A stretch of DNA of 64,000 nt from Novosphingobium sp. Leaf2 (GTDB lineage: Bacteria > Pseudomonadota > Alphaproteobacteria > Sphingomonadales > Sphingomonadaceae): assembly GCF_001421325.1 (NCBI RefSeq), contig NZ_LMJY01000016.1, forward strand, positions 310,307 through 374,306. The letters run 5' to 3'. This document shows positions 50,671-60,044 of this stretch, one piece after another. A model generated the notes under the pieces. The model did no database searches. It was not told the DNA's origin and worked only from the letters and a program-made list of their open reading frames with translations. The position numbers and the translations under genes are program-made. The stretch's first letter is position 1. Every line of letters starts with the position of its first letter.

Positions 50671-53486
50671 TGCCGGCGGGGGTGGGCGCAGCGGACGCAA
50701 CCCTGCGCACGGTCGAACAACTCGACGCGCGGCTGCAGGACCTGCACAAGCTGACCGCCGTGTCGCCGTTGTTCAACCCCGTGTTCCAGCTTGGCCTGGA
50801 ACTGTCGCGGGCGCTGGAGGACGGCGCGATGTCGCTCGACGATATCGAGGCGCTCGTCGCCGAGATGGACTGCGAAGGCTTGCGCGCGCGCGCCGCCCGG
50901 CTCGACCGAATGCTGGGCACCGTCGCGGCAGCGGCCAACGACGCCGCAATCGATGCGCTGGCTCATGACAGCGCCAGCGACGGGGATTTCGCCGCGTTTG
51001 CCGTACGCTGGCAGCGCCCCGCTGCGCACGTGGTCTTCACCGCGCATCCCACTTTCCTGTTGACCGCCGCTCAGGCCGAAGCGGTTGCCGCGTCCGCCTC
51101 CAGCGGCGATTTCAGCGAAGCATCGGTGTGCGTCGCCTCGCCGAAGCGTGACACGATCACGCTGGACTACGAACACGATGCCGCGATGGCAGCGATGGCG
51201 CGGGGCCAGGCGGCGCGCGACCGCATCAATGCACGCCTGTTTGATATGGCCGCCGCGCGCTGGCCCAAGCGCTGGAAAGCGCTTACCCCGATGCCGGTAC
51301 GCTTTGCCCACTGGGTCGGCTACGACATGGACGGGCGCACCGACATTTCCTGGTCAACCTCGATCCGCTACCGGCTTGAGGAAAAGGCGCAGCGCCTGGC
51401 CGGCTATGCCGCCGCGCTCAAACAGGCCGCGCCTGAAATCGCCACTCTGCTGGAGCGGGCGCACGCCCATACCGCCGAAGCCGCCAGCGCCTTCCGTCAG
51501 GATCTGTCCGACCCCGAAGCCCTGTCCGCCGCCGCCAACGGCCTTGCCGCCGCGCATCCCGACAAGCTGGTGAGCCTAGCCGGCATCATCGCGCGGCTTG
51601 AGGACGAAGCGCGCGATGCGGACATCGAGCAGGCACGCGCCCTCCTGGTCAGCGCGGCGGCCATGCGCGCCGATGGCCTTGGCATGGGCTGGATTCACTT
51701 CCGGGTGAACGCATCGCAGCTGCAAAACGCGATCCGCCGCCGTATCGACCCGGACGGCAAGCTCAGCCTGGCCAGCCAGGCCGCGCTGGTGCGCATGCGC
51801 GAACTGCTGGGCGAAGTGAAGCCGCTGCGCTCCAACTTCGCCGCGCTCGCCATCGAAAATTCCACCGCCGTGCGCCAGTTCCTGGCCATGGCGCAGATCC
51901 TTGAGCACATCGACGCCGATGCGCCGATCCGCATGCTCGTGGCCGAGTGCGAGGAGCCTACGACGGTGCTCGCCGCGCTGTATTTCGCGCGCATGTTCGG
52001 GATCGACGACAAGGTCGATGTCTCACCCCTGTTCGAGACCGAGAACGCGCTGGAGCATGGCGGCCGCCTGCTCGACGCCGTGCTGGCGGAACCGGCCTAT
52101 CGCGAATACTCCCGCCGGCGCGGGCGCGTTTCGATCCAGACCGGCTTTTCCGATGCCGGGCGCTTCGTGGGCCAGGTGCCCGCCGCGCTGGGGATCGAGC
52201 GATTGCAGGGCCGCTTGTCGGAGGCGATGGCCGCCAACGGCTTGTCCGATGTGGCCGCGCTGGTGTTCAACACCGGCGGCGAATCTATGGGCCGCGGCTG
52301 CCACCCTTCCAGCATCGATGACCGGTTCGACTGGCAGATGTCGCCGTGGGCGCGCCGCCGCTTCCTGCGCGCCGGCATCCGCCTGGAACCCGAAGTCAGC
52401 TTCCAGGGCGGTGACGGCTATCTGTGGTTCGGCTCGGACGAACTGGCGCTGGCCACGCTCACCCGCATGGTCGAACGCCCGCTGTGGAACGCGGACGTCA
52501 GCGCGCCGACCGACCCGTTCTATCGCCGCACCGATCTGTCGCTGGATTTCTATCGTGCGATCCGCGGCGTGCAGCACGATCACCTGGCCTCATCCACATA
52601 CAGCCGCGCGATCACCGCCTTCGGGCTGGGCCTGCTGAACGACACAGGCAGCCGCAAGGCCCGCCGCCAGTCGGACCTGGCCTCCGACCGCACGATGAAC
52701 CTGCGCCAGATCCGCGCCATCCCCCACAACGCGATCCTGCAGCAACTGGGCTATCCGGTGAACGTGATCGCCGGCATCGGCACGGCGGCGGACGGCAACC
52801 GCGAGGAAGTGGCGGCGCTGCTGCGCGAAAGCGCGCGCGGGCGCCAGATCGTCCGGTTGGCTCGTGCCGCCAATGCGCTGGCCTCGATCAAGACGGTGTC
52901 GGCCTATGGCGAGCTGTTCAACTCCGCCTACTGGGCCAGCCGCCCGTATCGCGGCGGTGAGGAAGGCATCGCGGACGCCTGCCTCAAGCTGGCCGAATAC
53001 CTGACCCGTGATGACCGCGCCGGCGTCTACCGCCGGCTCGCTTCGCGCCTGCGGGTGGATGCGCTCAAGCTGTATCGCCTGCTGGACCTCATTCCCGACG
53101 AAACCCCGCTGGCCGACCGGGAGCAGACCCGCCGCTCGCTGGGCGTGCTGCATGCACTGCGCATCGCACTGTTCCAGCACATGTTCCTGCGCTCGGTCAT
53201 GGTGCCGCAGTTCAGCCGCGCCAACGACATCAGCCGGGACGACGTGTTGGAGATGTTCTTCACCCTGCGCGTGGAAGATGGGCTGGCCCAGCTGCGTCGC
53301 GCATTCCCGATCCATTTCCCCTCGATCAGCGACTTCGCGGTGGACGCGCCCAGCGATTATCCGGATTCCAGCGCCACCGGCTATGCGCAAATCCACAAGG
53401 AGTACATCGATCCGATCGCGCGGTCGTATGCGCTATCGCTGCGCATCACCACAGCGCTGGCGAACGAATTCGGCGCGCACGGGTAG
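50670..53486 (+). CDS. PEP carboxylase-like protein with altered active site
   Basis: 938 residues from the ATG at 50670, overlapping the eda stop by 1 bp. The overall architecture is that of PEP carboxylase: VVFTAHPTF (124-128 TAHPT, the His138 motif of the E. coli enzyme) and the C-terminal part LAQLRRAFPIHFPSISD are recognisable. However the catalytic FHGRGG loop reads FNTGGESMGRGCHP (F533 onwards), so the E. coli H579 and R581 positions carry N534 and G536; the C-terminal RNTG is replaced by EFGAHG. Bicarbonate fixation onto PEP is therefore doubtful. Position in the ED operon suggests a role near PEP/pyruvate metabolism or regulation. Confidence 0.8.
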   Translation: MPAGVGAADATLRTVEQLDARLQDLHKLTAVSPLFNPVFQLGLELSRALEDGAMSLDDIEALVAEMDCEGLRARAARLDRMLGTVAAAANDAAIDALAHDSASDGDFAAFAVRWQRPAAHVVFTAHPTFLLTAAQAEAVAASASSGDFSEASVCVASPKRDTITLDYEHDAAMAAMARGQAARDRINARLFDMAAARWPKRWKALTPMPVRFAHWVGYDMDGRTDISWSTSIRYRLEEKAQRLAGYAAALKQAAPEIATLLERAHAHTAEAASAFRQDLSDPEALSAAANGLAAAHPDKLVSLAGIIARLEDEARDADIEQARALLVSAAAMRADGLGMGWIHFRVNASQLQNAIRRRIDPDGKLSLASQAALVRMRELLGEVKPLRSNFAALAIENSTAVRQFLAMAQILEHIDADAPIRMLVAECEEPTTVLAALYFARMFGIDDKVDVSPLFETENALEHGGRLLDAVLAEPAYREYSRRRGRVSIQTGFSDAGRFVGQVPAALGIERLQGRLSEAMAANGLSDVAALVFNTGGESMGRGCHPSSIDDRFDWQMSPWARRRFLRAGIRLEPEVSFQGGDGYLWFGSDELALATLTRMVERPLWNADVSAPTDPFYRRTDLSLDFYRAIRGVQHDHLASSTYSRAITAFGLGLLNDTGSRKARRQSDLASDRTMNLRQIRAIPHNAILQQLGYPVNVIAGIGTAADGNREEVAALLRESARGRQIVRLARAANALASIKTVSAYGELFNSAYWASRPYRGGEEGIADACLKLAEYLTRDDRAGVYRRLASRLRVDALKLYRLLDLIPDETPLADREQTRRSLGVLHALRIALFQHMFLRSVMVPQFSRANDISRDDVLEMFFTLRVEDGLAQLRRAFPIHFPSISDFAVDAPSDYPDSSATGYAQIHKEYIDPIARSYALSLRITTALANEFGAHG

Positions 53487-53496
53487 CGCGTATCGG

Positions 53497-54564
53497 TCAG
53501 GCTGCGGGCGGGCGCGCGGCGGCCAGTTCGGCTTTGAGGGTGGCGATCAGTTCGGCGGCCGGCATCGCGCGGGCCAGCGGTGCGCCCTGCCCCGCCCACT
53601 GCGCGCCAAAGCCATGTTCGCCCCGTGCACTGGCGGCGGCGTTCAGGGCTTTGCCGGCGTGATAGGCGATCGGATAATCGGGCACCTGCCGCTCATCCAA
53701 CTGCGCTGACAAAGCGGTGAATCGGTTCGCCAACGCGCGCGCCGGACGGCCGGAGATGATCGATGTCATCGTCGTGCGATGCGCGCTAGGCCCCGTCAGG
53801 GCCGCACGATACGCGGCGTCGGCCGCTGACTCGGGGCACGCGATGAACGCGGTTCCCATTTGCGCCGCCGCCGCGCCAAGATCGAGGGCGGCGGCGACCC
53901 CGGCCCCATCCATGATCCCGCCCGCCGCGATCACCGGCAAGCCGCCTTCGCGCACCAGCAACCGTACCAGCGGCATCACGCCAAGCTGCGGGTCCGACGC
54001 GGCGGGGTCGAACATCCCGCGATGGCCGCCGGCCTCGATCCCCTGCGCCACGATGGCGTCCAGCCCCGCCGCAGCGATAGCGCGCGCCTCCTCTACGTTG
54101 GTGGCGGTGGCCAGCAGTAGCGATCCGCATCCGCGCAACGCCGCAATCGCATCGGCGGACGGCAGGCCGAAGTGAAAGCTCACCACAGGCGGGGCTCGCT
54201 CCACCAGCATCGCCAGCATTTCAGGATTGTCTGCAAGGCTGCGGTAGGGCGCTTGCAATGCGGGCGGAGGCGCTGCTCCGAACTGCGCGAAAACCGGGCG
54301 CAGCGTTTCGATCCACGCTGATTCCCGCGAGGCAGCGGCCACCGGCGTGCGGTGCACGAACAGGTTGACGTTGAAAGGGCGGGACGTCCCTGCGCGAACC
54401 GCCGCGATCATGGCGCGAACATCGGCAGCGCCGGCACCCCCTACCGCGACCGAGCCAAGACCGCCCGCGTTGCATACCGCTATAGCAAGATCAGGCGTAC
54501 TGGTCCCCGCCATCGGTGCCTGGATGATCGGCACATCCAGCCCAAGGCGGGCAACCAGTTCCAT
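53497..54564 (-). CDS. Nitronate monooxygenase (2-nitropropane dioxygenase family)
   Basis: FMN-dependent TIM-barrel enzyme, 355 residues from the ATG at 54564. Family blocks PIIQAPMAGTSTPDLAIAVCNAGGLGSV, FNVNLFVH, AQGIEAGGHRG and LPVIAAGGIMDGAGVAAALDLGAAAAQMGTAFIACPES fit nitronate monooxygenases and related enoyl-ACP reductase II-like proteins. It oxidises nitronates (alkyl nitronates, propionate-3-nitronate) in known members. Converges with the PEPC-like gene 10 bp away; no pathway partners nearby. Confidence 0.88.
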   Translation of the reverse strand: MELVARLGLDVPIIQAPMAGTSTPDLAIAVCNAGGLGSVAVGGAGAADVRAMIAAVRAGTSRPFNVNLFVHRTPVAAASRESAWIETLRPVFAQFGAAPPPALQAPYRSLADNPEMLAMLVERAPPVVSFHFGLPSADAIAALRGCGSLLLATATNVEEARAIAAAGLDAIVAQGIEAGGHRGMFDPAASDPQLGVMPLVRLLVREGGLPVIAAGGIMDGAGVAAALDLGAAAAQMGTAFIACPESAADAAYRAALTGPSAHRTTMTSIISGRPARALANRFTALSAQLDERQVPDYPIAYHAGKALNAAASARGEHGFGAQWAGQGAPLARAMPAAELIATLKAELAAARPPAA

Positions 54565-54579
54565 CACGCTGCGTCCGCG

Positions 54580-55914
54580 TTATTCCATCGAATCGATCAG
54601 CGCCGCGATGTCGCACGTAGCAAAGCCCACGGTGCTATCGGAGATGCCGTAGGGGATCAGCAAACGGTCCCGCACCTTTAGTGCACCGCAGGTGTAAATC
54701 ACGTTGGGCACATAGCCCGACCGGTCCGCGTTCTCGGCGGTGAGCACCGGCTCGGTCGAACGGGCGATGACCTTGCTGGGATCGTCGCGGTCCAGCAGCG
54801 CGCAGCCCAGCGCATACTTGCGCATCGCGCCCACGCCATGGGTGAACAACAGCCAGCCCTCGTCGGTCAGGATCGGGCTGCCGCAGTTACCGATCTGGAT
54901 GAATTCCCAAGGATACTTGGGCTCCATCAGCAGCACGCCTTCATCGTCCCACACGTTAACCTGATCGGAGCGCAGCAGGAACAGATTCTTGCCATCCTGC
55001 CGGCTGACCATGGCATACTGTCCGCCGATCTTCTGGGGAAACAGGGCCATGCCCTTGTTCCGCCCGGCCTCGCCCCGGATCGGTTCGAGGTCGAAGTTGC
55101 GGAAATCGCGGGTGCGCAGCAGTTCCGAACGAATTGAGCTGCCCGACCATGCGGTGTACGTGCCGATCCATTCGAAATCGCCGCCGCCATGATCGAACTG
55201 CACCAGCCGCAGGTCTTCCAGACCCCCGCGCTGTTGCTCGGTGATCGGGAAGATAACGGTGTTGGACAGGCTGGATTCCGGGTTGCGGTGCACAGAGACC
55301 ACATCGTCGGAATCGAACTGGTCTTCCTGGTCAAGCTCGACCGACGTCGCGAACGAGGCTTGCGGCCACAGGTCGAAACCGCCGTCACAATCCGCAATCC
55401 CTTCACGAAACGCGATGGTGCTGATGTGCCCTTCGCCCACCGCGCGCAGCGACATGATGAAGCGCACACACCCGTCCTGCAGGCCCGACTGGTCAGGCGA
55501 CGGCACGATGGATGGGTTCATCAACGCGGCTGCCGCGAACGTATATTCGTGACAGAAATAGGCGCCAATCAGGCGCTGCTTGGTGAGGCTGTAATCGCCC
55601 GGGGAAAGCTCAAGATTGCGCGCCACTTCGTTGAAGCGGTTGGAAAAAATGAGCTCGGTCTGCCAATGCCGTTCCTTGAAATCCTGCAACACCCGCGAGT
55701 ATTCGAGCGCCGCACGATCTTCGGTGAGCGCGGTGACGTCCTCGACCAGACGCAAGGCGCGCCCACCGGGTGCACCTTTGGATTGCCAGCCCAGATGAAA
55801 CGGGCGAATGACTACACGTGACGGATCGGCGTGGAGGCGCGTTTCGAAAATTTGCAGCGGATCAGACCAGACGTTCTCGGGCCGGTTCAAGAAGTCCTCC
55901 TTCGCGGGACACAT
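54580..55914 (-). CDS. GH130-family glycoside phosphorylase/hydrolase
   Basis: 444 residues with the five-bladed beta-propeller wording of GH130 (ALMNPSIVPSPDQSGLQDGCVRFIMSLRAVGEGHISTIAFREG, RGGLEDLRLVQFDHGGGDFEWIGTYTAWSG, GNCGSPILTDEGWLLFTHGVGAMRKYALGCALLD). GH130 enzymes act on beta-mannosides, as phosphorylases or hydrolases. The ATG at 55914 lies 53 bp inside the upstream glycosyltransferase gene, which suggests coupled expression. Substrate cannot be fixed; the pair resembles GT4-GH130 units that make or degrade a mannose-containing glycan. Confidence 0.85.
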   Translation of the reverse strand: MCPAKEDFLNRPENVWSDPLQIFETRLHADPSRVVIRPFHLGWQSKGAPGGRALRLVEDVTALTEDRAALEYSRVLQDFKERHWQTELIFSNRFNEVARNLELSPGDYSLTKQRLIGAYFCHEYTFAAAALMNPSIVPSPDQSGLQDGCVRFIMSLRAVGEGHISTIAFREGIADCDGGFDLWPQASFATSVELDQEDQFDSDDVVSVHRNPESSLSNTVIFPITEQQRGGLEDLRLVQFDHGGGDFEWIGTYTAWSGSSIRSELLRTRDFRNFDLEPIRGEAGRNKGMALFPQKIGGQYAMVSRQDGKNLFLLRSDQVNVWDDEGVLLMEPKYPWEFIQIGNCGSPILTDEGWLLFTHGVGAMRKYALGCALLDRDDPSKVIARSTEPVLTAENADRSGYVPNVIYTCGALKVRDRLLIPYGISDSTVGFATCDIAALIDSME

Positions 55915-58219
55915 ACGGCGACAGGGGGGCCAGTTTCAGCTCCTGCTCTTCCAGTTCCTTAAGCGCATAATGCGACAACTGGAAGGCCAGGATTGATTCA
56001 GCGCCGGTATTTGCGTTGGCGCCGCGAGGGGTCACGCCGTCAAGGCAGCGGCCGGTTGCGAGATCGGCAAGGATAGCGCCGCGATCGTTATCCCCGAAAA
56101 ACCACCGCCAAGCGGCACGCGCATGGTCCGACCAATGAGCGTCTTTGGTTACCAGCCATGCCGAACGGGCAGCCTCGATTGCCGCTTGTGCTTCCAGCGG
56201 TTGCTGGTCGAACGGCAGGTAGCTGTGTTCCTTGTAAAAGCTCTCCGAGCCGATAGGGCGGAACTGCCCTTTGACGGACAATTGCTGCGCGCAGATCCAC
56301 CGCAGCGTTTCCAACCCGGCATCGGTCCAGTCCTTCCGGTCCAAAGCCGCGCCCGCCTCGATCAAGGCTTGCGGCAAGCGAGGATTGTCATAGCCCAGCA
56401 CAGCTTCGAACCATGCCCAGTCCGGACGGCGGCCCTGCCCCAGCAGACGCATCAGGAAATCGCCGCCGTTCTCCACCACACTGCGGGCTGCCGCGTGAGA
56501 CGGATTGCGCCGCAAGACCGCACAGGCGCCCAGCATCGAGAAGGCAATAGCGCGCGGCGATCCGAGCGGCGCGATCGAGCCAATCACCTCGTTGTAAAGA
56601 TGCAGCGCCCAGCGCGACAAGCCTTCGTCTTGAGAAAGCTCAAAGGTCTGACCGAGCGACCATATACCGCGACCATTCGAATCTTCCGAACCCTCATCCT
56701 CGCACCACGTGCGGTCGAACCGCATGAAATTGCGGAAGCGGCGAAGGTCAGGATTCCAGGCGAACTGGATGAACGCAGCGTAGACCAGGCTCCATTTAGT
56801 GCGCTCCACCGGGGAAATGCCGGTTGCGACGTTCATGAGCATCAGAGCGCGGGCGTTATCGTCAAGGCAGTAACCGTGGTGGCGATTAGGAACGACGCCT
56901 ACCGAATGCTGGAGCATGCCGGTGCCATCGCTCATCGCCAGCACGGCCAAAAGTGACGGCGCCTTGCTGATGCGCGGCTCGCTGCCCAGCGCCGAAACCG
57001 CGCCTGTCACCAGCCGCGCCGAAGCGTCTGCGAAACGCGGCCAGATCGTTTCACGGCCACGCATGTAAGCGCGCCGCTGCATCGCTTCCAAGTCTTCGGG
57101 AACGTCCAGCAAGCCGATCACGGCGTCGGCAATCGCGCTGCTGGAATTAACCTCGATCAGGCAGCCGACATCATTTGCCAGCAGTTCGCGCGCGTGGACA
57201 TACGGCGTGGACACCACCGCCTTGCCCAGCGCCACGGCGTAGCTGAGCGTGCCTGAGGTCGACTGCTGCATGCCAGGATACGGCGTCAGGTAGATGTCGC
57301 AGGCTTCCAACTGATCCAGCAGTTCGGGTGTGTCGAGGAAGCGGTTGTCCCAAATGATGTGATCGGCAACGCCCAATTCGCGGGACAGGGCGATCAGGCC
57401 TTCGCGATAGGCTTCACCGTGTTGGGCGACCAGATTGGGATGGGTGGCGCCGACAATGCGGTAGACTGTTTCGGGATGGCGCTCCACGATCGCGGGAAGC
57501 GCTCGAATGGCGTGCTCCAGCCCCTTGCCGGGACCAAGCAGACCAAACGTCGTGAGAACTTTGCGACCCGACAGCCCGAGACGTGCCTTGAACTCCTCCT
57601 GCCGACCGAATGGGCGATCGGGGGCACCATGATCAATCACTTCAAGGATGTCCGCGGGCGCGCCATAGGCGTTTTCGAGCAGATCGCACGAAGTGCGCGA
57701 CATGACCATGATCCGCGAGGCACGCGTCACCAGATGTCGCAGGATCGCGCGCTGCCGCTCGGACGGATCGGTAAGCACGGTGTGCAGCGTAAGAACCAGC
57801 GGTGCGGCTAGCCGATTGACGAAATGCGTGACCATCTCCCCGTCATCGCCACCGAAAATGCCGTATTCGTGCTGCAACCAGACGACGTCTACGCCAGAAT
57901 CGTTGATCTTCCTGGCGGCCCGCTCGTAATCCGCGATATCGTTCCAGGCGATGGTATCGACGACGTTGGTATAGGAAAGAGGCTGAGCCGGGTCATCCAG
58001 CGCATAGACGTCTACGGCGATTTCAGGATGATATTCCGCAAGCTTGTCGAAAACATCGGTCGTGAACGTGGCGATCCCGCATTTACGGGGACCGAAGTTG
58101 CCGATCAGGGCGACACGCGCAGCACGTGAAAATCCGGGGTTGGTCGCTTCGAAAAAGGAGTGCACCTCTGCCACCTCGCGACCGAATTCGAAATCTTGTG
58201 AAAGTGGCAGGTGAGCCAT
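55862..58219 (-). CDS. GT4 glycosyltransferase with C-terminal helical toroid domain
   Basis: 785 residues. The N-terminal ~400 residues are a GT-B glycosyltransferase (VALIGNFGPRKCGIATFTTDVFDKLAEYHPEI, TFGLLGPGKGLEHAIRALPAIVERHPETVYRIVGATHPN and the E-rich MQQSTSGTLSYAVALGKAVVSTP). The C-terminal part (from about 430, HHGYCLDDNARALMLMNVATG) looks like an (alpha/alpha)-toroid found fused to such transferases. ATG at 58219. The gene overlaps GH130 by 53 bp, an unusually long overlap, and heads a short minus-strand unit with it. Confidence 0.85.
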   Translation of the reverse strand: MAHLPLSQDFEFGREVAEVHSFFEATNPGFSRAARVALIGNFGPRKCGIATFTTDVFDKLAEYHPEIAVDVYALDDPAQPLSYTNVVDTIAWNDIADYERAARKINDSGVDVVWLQHEYGIFGGDDGEMVTHFVNRLAAPLVLTLHTVLTDPSERQRAILRHLVTRASRIMVMSRTSCDLLENAYGAPADILEVIDHGAPDRPFGRQEEFKARLGLSGRKVLTTFGLLGPGKGLEHAIRALPAIVERHPETVYRIVGATHPNLVAQHGEAYREGLIALSRELGVADHIIWDNRFLDTPELLDQLEACDIYLTPYPGMQQSTSGTLSYAVALGKAVVSTPYVHARELLANDVGCLIEVNSSSAIADAVIGLLDVPEDLEAMQRRAYMRGRETIWPRFADASARLVTGAVSALGSEPRISKAPSLLAVLAMSDGTGMLQHSVGVVPNRHHGYCLDDNARALMLMNVATGISPVERTKWSLVYAAFIQFAWNPDLRRFRNFMRFDRTWCEDEGSEDSNGRGIWSLGQTFELSQDEGLSRWALHLYNEVIGSIAPLGSPRAIAFSMLGACAVLRRNPSHAAARSVVENGGDFLMRLLGQGRRPDWAWFEAVLGYDNPRLPQALIEAGAALDRKDWTDAGLETLRWICAQQLSVKGQFRPIGSESFYKEHSYLPFDQQPLEAQAAIEAARSAWLVTKDAHWSDHARAAWRWFFGDNDRGAILADLATGRCLDGVTPRGANANTGAESILAFQLSHYALKELEEQELKLAPLSPYVSREGGLLEPARERLV

Positions 58220-58619
58220 GCGATCCCCGTGAACGAGAAATGAATGTCACAGTCTCAATCCGCAGGACGCAATTCGGTTTCCGCTGCGACGCAAAAAAGC
58301 GACAGACCGACGCAGTACGCCTTCCAATGGCTTACTCCTATGTCTTTTCGTGCACTTGTGCACTAAAGTAATCTCGCCAATCGCTGCGGGCGGATTTTCA
58401 GTCGCGATTTGTGCTGCACTGCAAAAACAGCGGCAAGTCTCGCAAGCACCTGCGGTTTTGGCCCTCAGTACCAGGAAAAACCGCCTAAAAGCCGAACTTC
58501 CATTGAGAGGGTTGCCCGCCGCCGTTTCCTATGTTTCATGTCAGCGCAATAAACGAACAAAGCCTAACATGGATCAGAGATGGGCTCTGGTGTTGGGCGA
58601 TGCGCCACGGGAAGAAGAC
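58220..58619. other. Divergent control region between GT/GH130 and ast operons
   Basis: 400 bp without a gene. It holds the sequence GTGCAC-TT-GTGCAC (58350-58363), a tandem palindrome that could be an operator, and an AT-richer stretch around 58490-58570 suitable for promoters of the two divergent operons. Nothing else recognisable. Confidence 0.55.
58350..58363. promoter_or_regulatory. Palindromic GTGCACTTGTGCAC, candidate operator
   Basis: Two copies of the self-complementary hexamer GTGCAC separated by TT, in the intergenic region between two divergent operons. Its regulator is unknown; both LacI-type and sugar or amino-acid regulators use similar palindromes. Confidence 0.35.
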
Positions 58620-60044
58620 ATGACTACGCTTCGATCGTTCGATCCCGCCGACGGCTACCTGGTATGGGAAGGGCCAGCGGCAGACCCTCACGCGGTGTCG
58701 GCCGCCCTGCTGCGCGCCCGCCAGGCGTTTCCAGCCTGGGCCGCGCTGCCGCCTGCCCAACGGGTCGCCGTTGTGGAACGATACAAGACCGCGCTTGAAT
58801 CCCACAAAGAAGCGATTGCCGAAATCATCGCGCGCGAAACCGGCAAGCCGCTGTGGGAAACCCGCGCCGAACTGGGCTCGATGATTGGCAAGGTGGCGCT
58901 TTCCATCGCCGCGCAGGCGGAGCGAACAGGCGAAAAGCAGACGGACATGCCGTTCGGCGCGGCGGTGCTGCGCCACCGTCCGCATGGGGTGATGGCGGTG
59001 CTGGGGCCGTTCAACTTTCCCGGCCATCTACCCAACGGCCACATCGTGCCCGCGCTGCTGGCGGGCAACACGGTGGTGTTCAAGCCTTCCGAGATGACGC
59101 CCGCCACCGGCGCGGCGATGGCGGAATGCTGGGCCGAAGCGCTGGCCGACGACCCCCATGTGTTCCAGTGCATCCAGGGTGGGCGCGAAACCGGCGAGGC
59201 TTTGGTGGCGGGCGCTATCGACGGGCTGCTGTTTACCGGTTCAGCGGGCGCGGGTGCACATTTCCGACGCATCTTCGCCGATCGGCCGGACGTGATCCTG
59301 GCGCTGGAACTGGGCGGCAACAATCCGCTGGTCGCCTGGGATGCGCCGGACGTGGAAGAGGCTGCCGCTGTCGTCGTGCAATCCGCCTTCATCACCACCG
59401 GCCAGCGCTGTTCCTGCGCGCGGCGCCTGATCGTGCCGGACACGGCGTTCGGCAGGGCGCTGGTGGATGCCGTGGCTGACATGGCGCGGCGCATCACCAT
59501 CGGCGCGTGGGACGACACGCCAGAGCCGTGGATCGGCCCGCTGGTTTCGGAGGCCGCAGCCAGCGGGGCGAAGGCGCAAGTAGACGCCCTGATCGCGCGC
59601 GGCGCAAAGGTTATCCAGCCGTTCACCGGCGTGGAGGGGCGCCCTGCGTCGTTCGTCACCCCGGCCATGCTGGACGTGACCGGGGTTTTCGTGCCCGACG
59701 AGGAAATCTTCGCCCCCGTCCTGCAAGTCAGCCGCGTGCCCGATTTTAGCGCCGCGCTGGAAGCGGCGAACAACACGCGCTTCGGCTTGTCCGCCGGGCT
59801 GATTAGCGCCGACGATGACTTGTGGTCCCGCTTCCTCAACGAATGCCGCGCCGGCGTGGTCAATCGCAACCGGCCAACCACCGGCGCGGCCGGTTCGATG
59901 CCGTTCGGGGGCCTGGGTGAAAGCGGCAACCACCGCCCCAGCGCCTACTACGCCGCCGATTACTGCGCCTACCCGGTCGCCAGCTTCGAGGCAGCGGATG
60001 CCACCGGCAACATCGGCGCGCTTGCCGGCAAGCTCACGGCATGA
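58620..60044 (+). CDS. astD: Succinylglutamate semialdehyde dehydrogenase
   Basis: Oxidises N-succinylglutamate semialdehyde in the arginine succinyltransferase pathway. 474 residues from the ATG at 58620 (GGAAGAAG upstream); an in-frame ATG at 58569 is less likely. ALDH motifs: PHGVMAVLGPFNFPGHLPNGHIVPALLAGNTVVFKPSEMTP, glutamate in LALELGGNNPLVAWD and the catalytic cysteine in SAFITTGQRCSCARRL. First gene of the plus-strand operon with the M20 hydrolase, astA and astB. Confidence 0.93.
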   Translation: MTTLRSFDPADGYLVWEGPAADPHAVSAALLRARQAFPAWAALPPAQRVAVVERYKTALESHKEAIAEIIARETGKPLWETRAELGSMIGKVALSIAAQAERTGEKQTDMPFGAAVLRHRPHGVMAVLGPFNFPGHLPNGHIVPALLAGNTVVFKPSEMTPATGAAMAECWAEALADDPHVFQCIQGGRETGEALVAGAIDGLLFTGSAGAGAHFRRIFADRPDVILALELGGNNPLVAWDAPDVEEAAAVVVQSAFITTGQRCSCARRLIVPDTAFGRALVDAVADMARRITIGAWDDTPEPWIGPLVSEAAASGAKAQVDALIARGAKVIQPFTGVEGRPASFVTPAMLDVTGVFVPDEEIFAPVLQVSRVPDFSAALEAANNTRFGLSAGLISADDDLWSRFLNECRAGVVNRNRPTTGAAGSMPFGGLGESGNHRPSAYYAADYCAYPVASFEAADATGNIGALAGKLTA

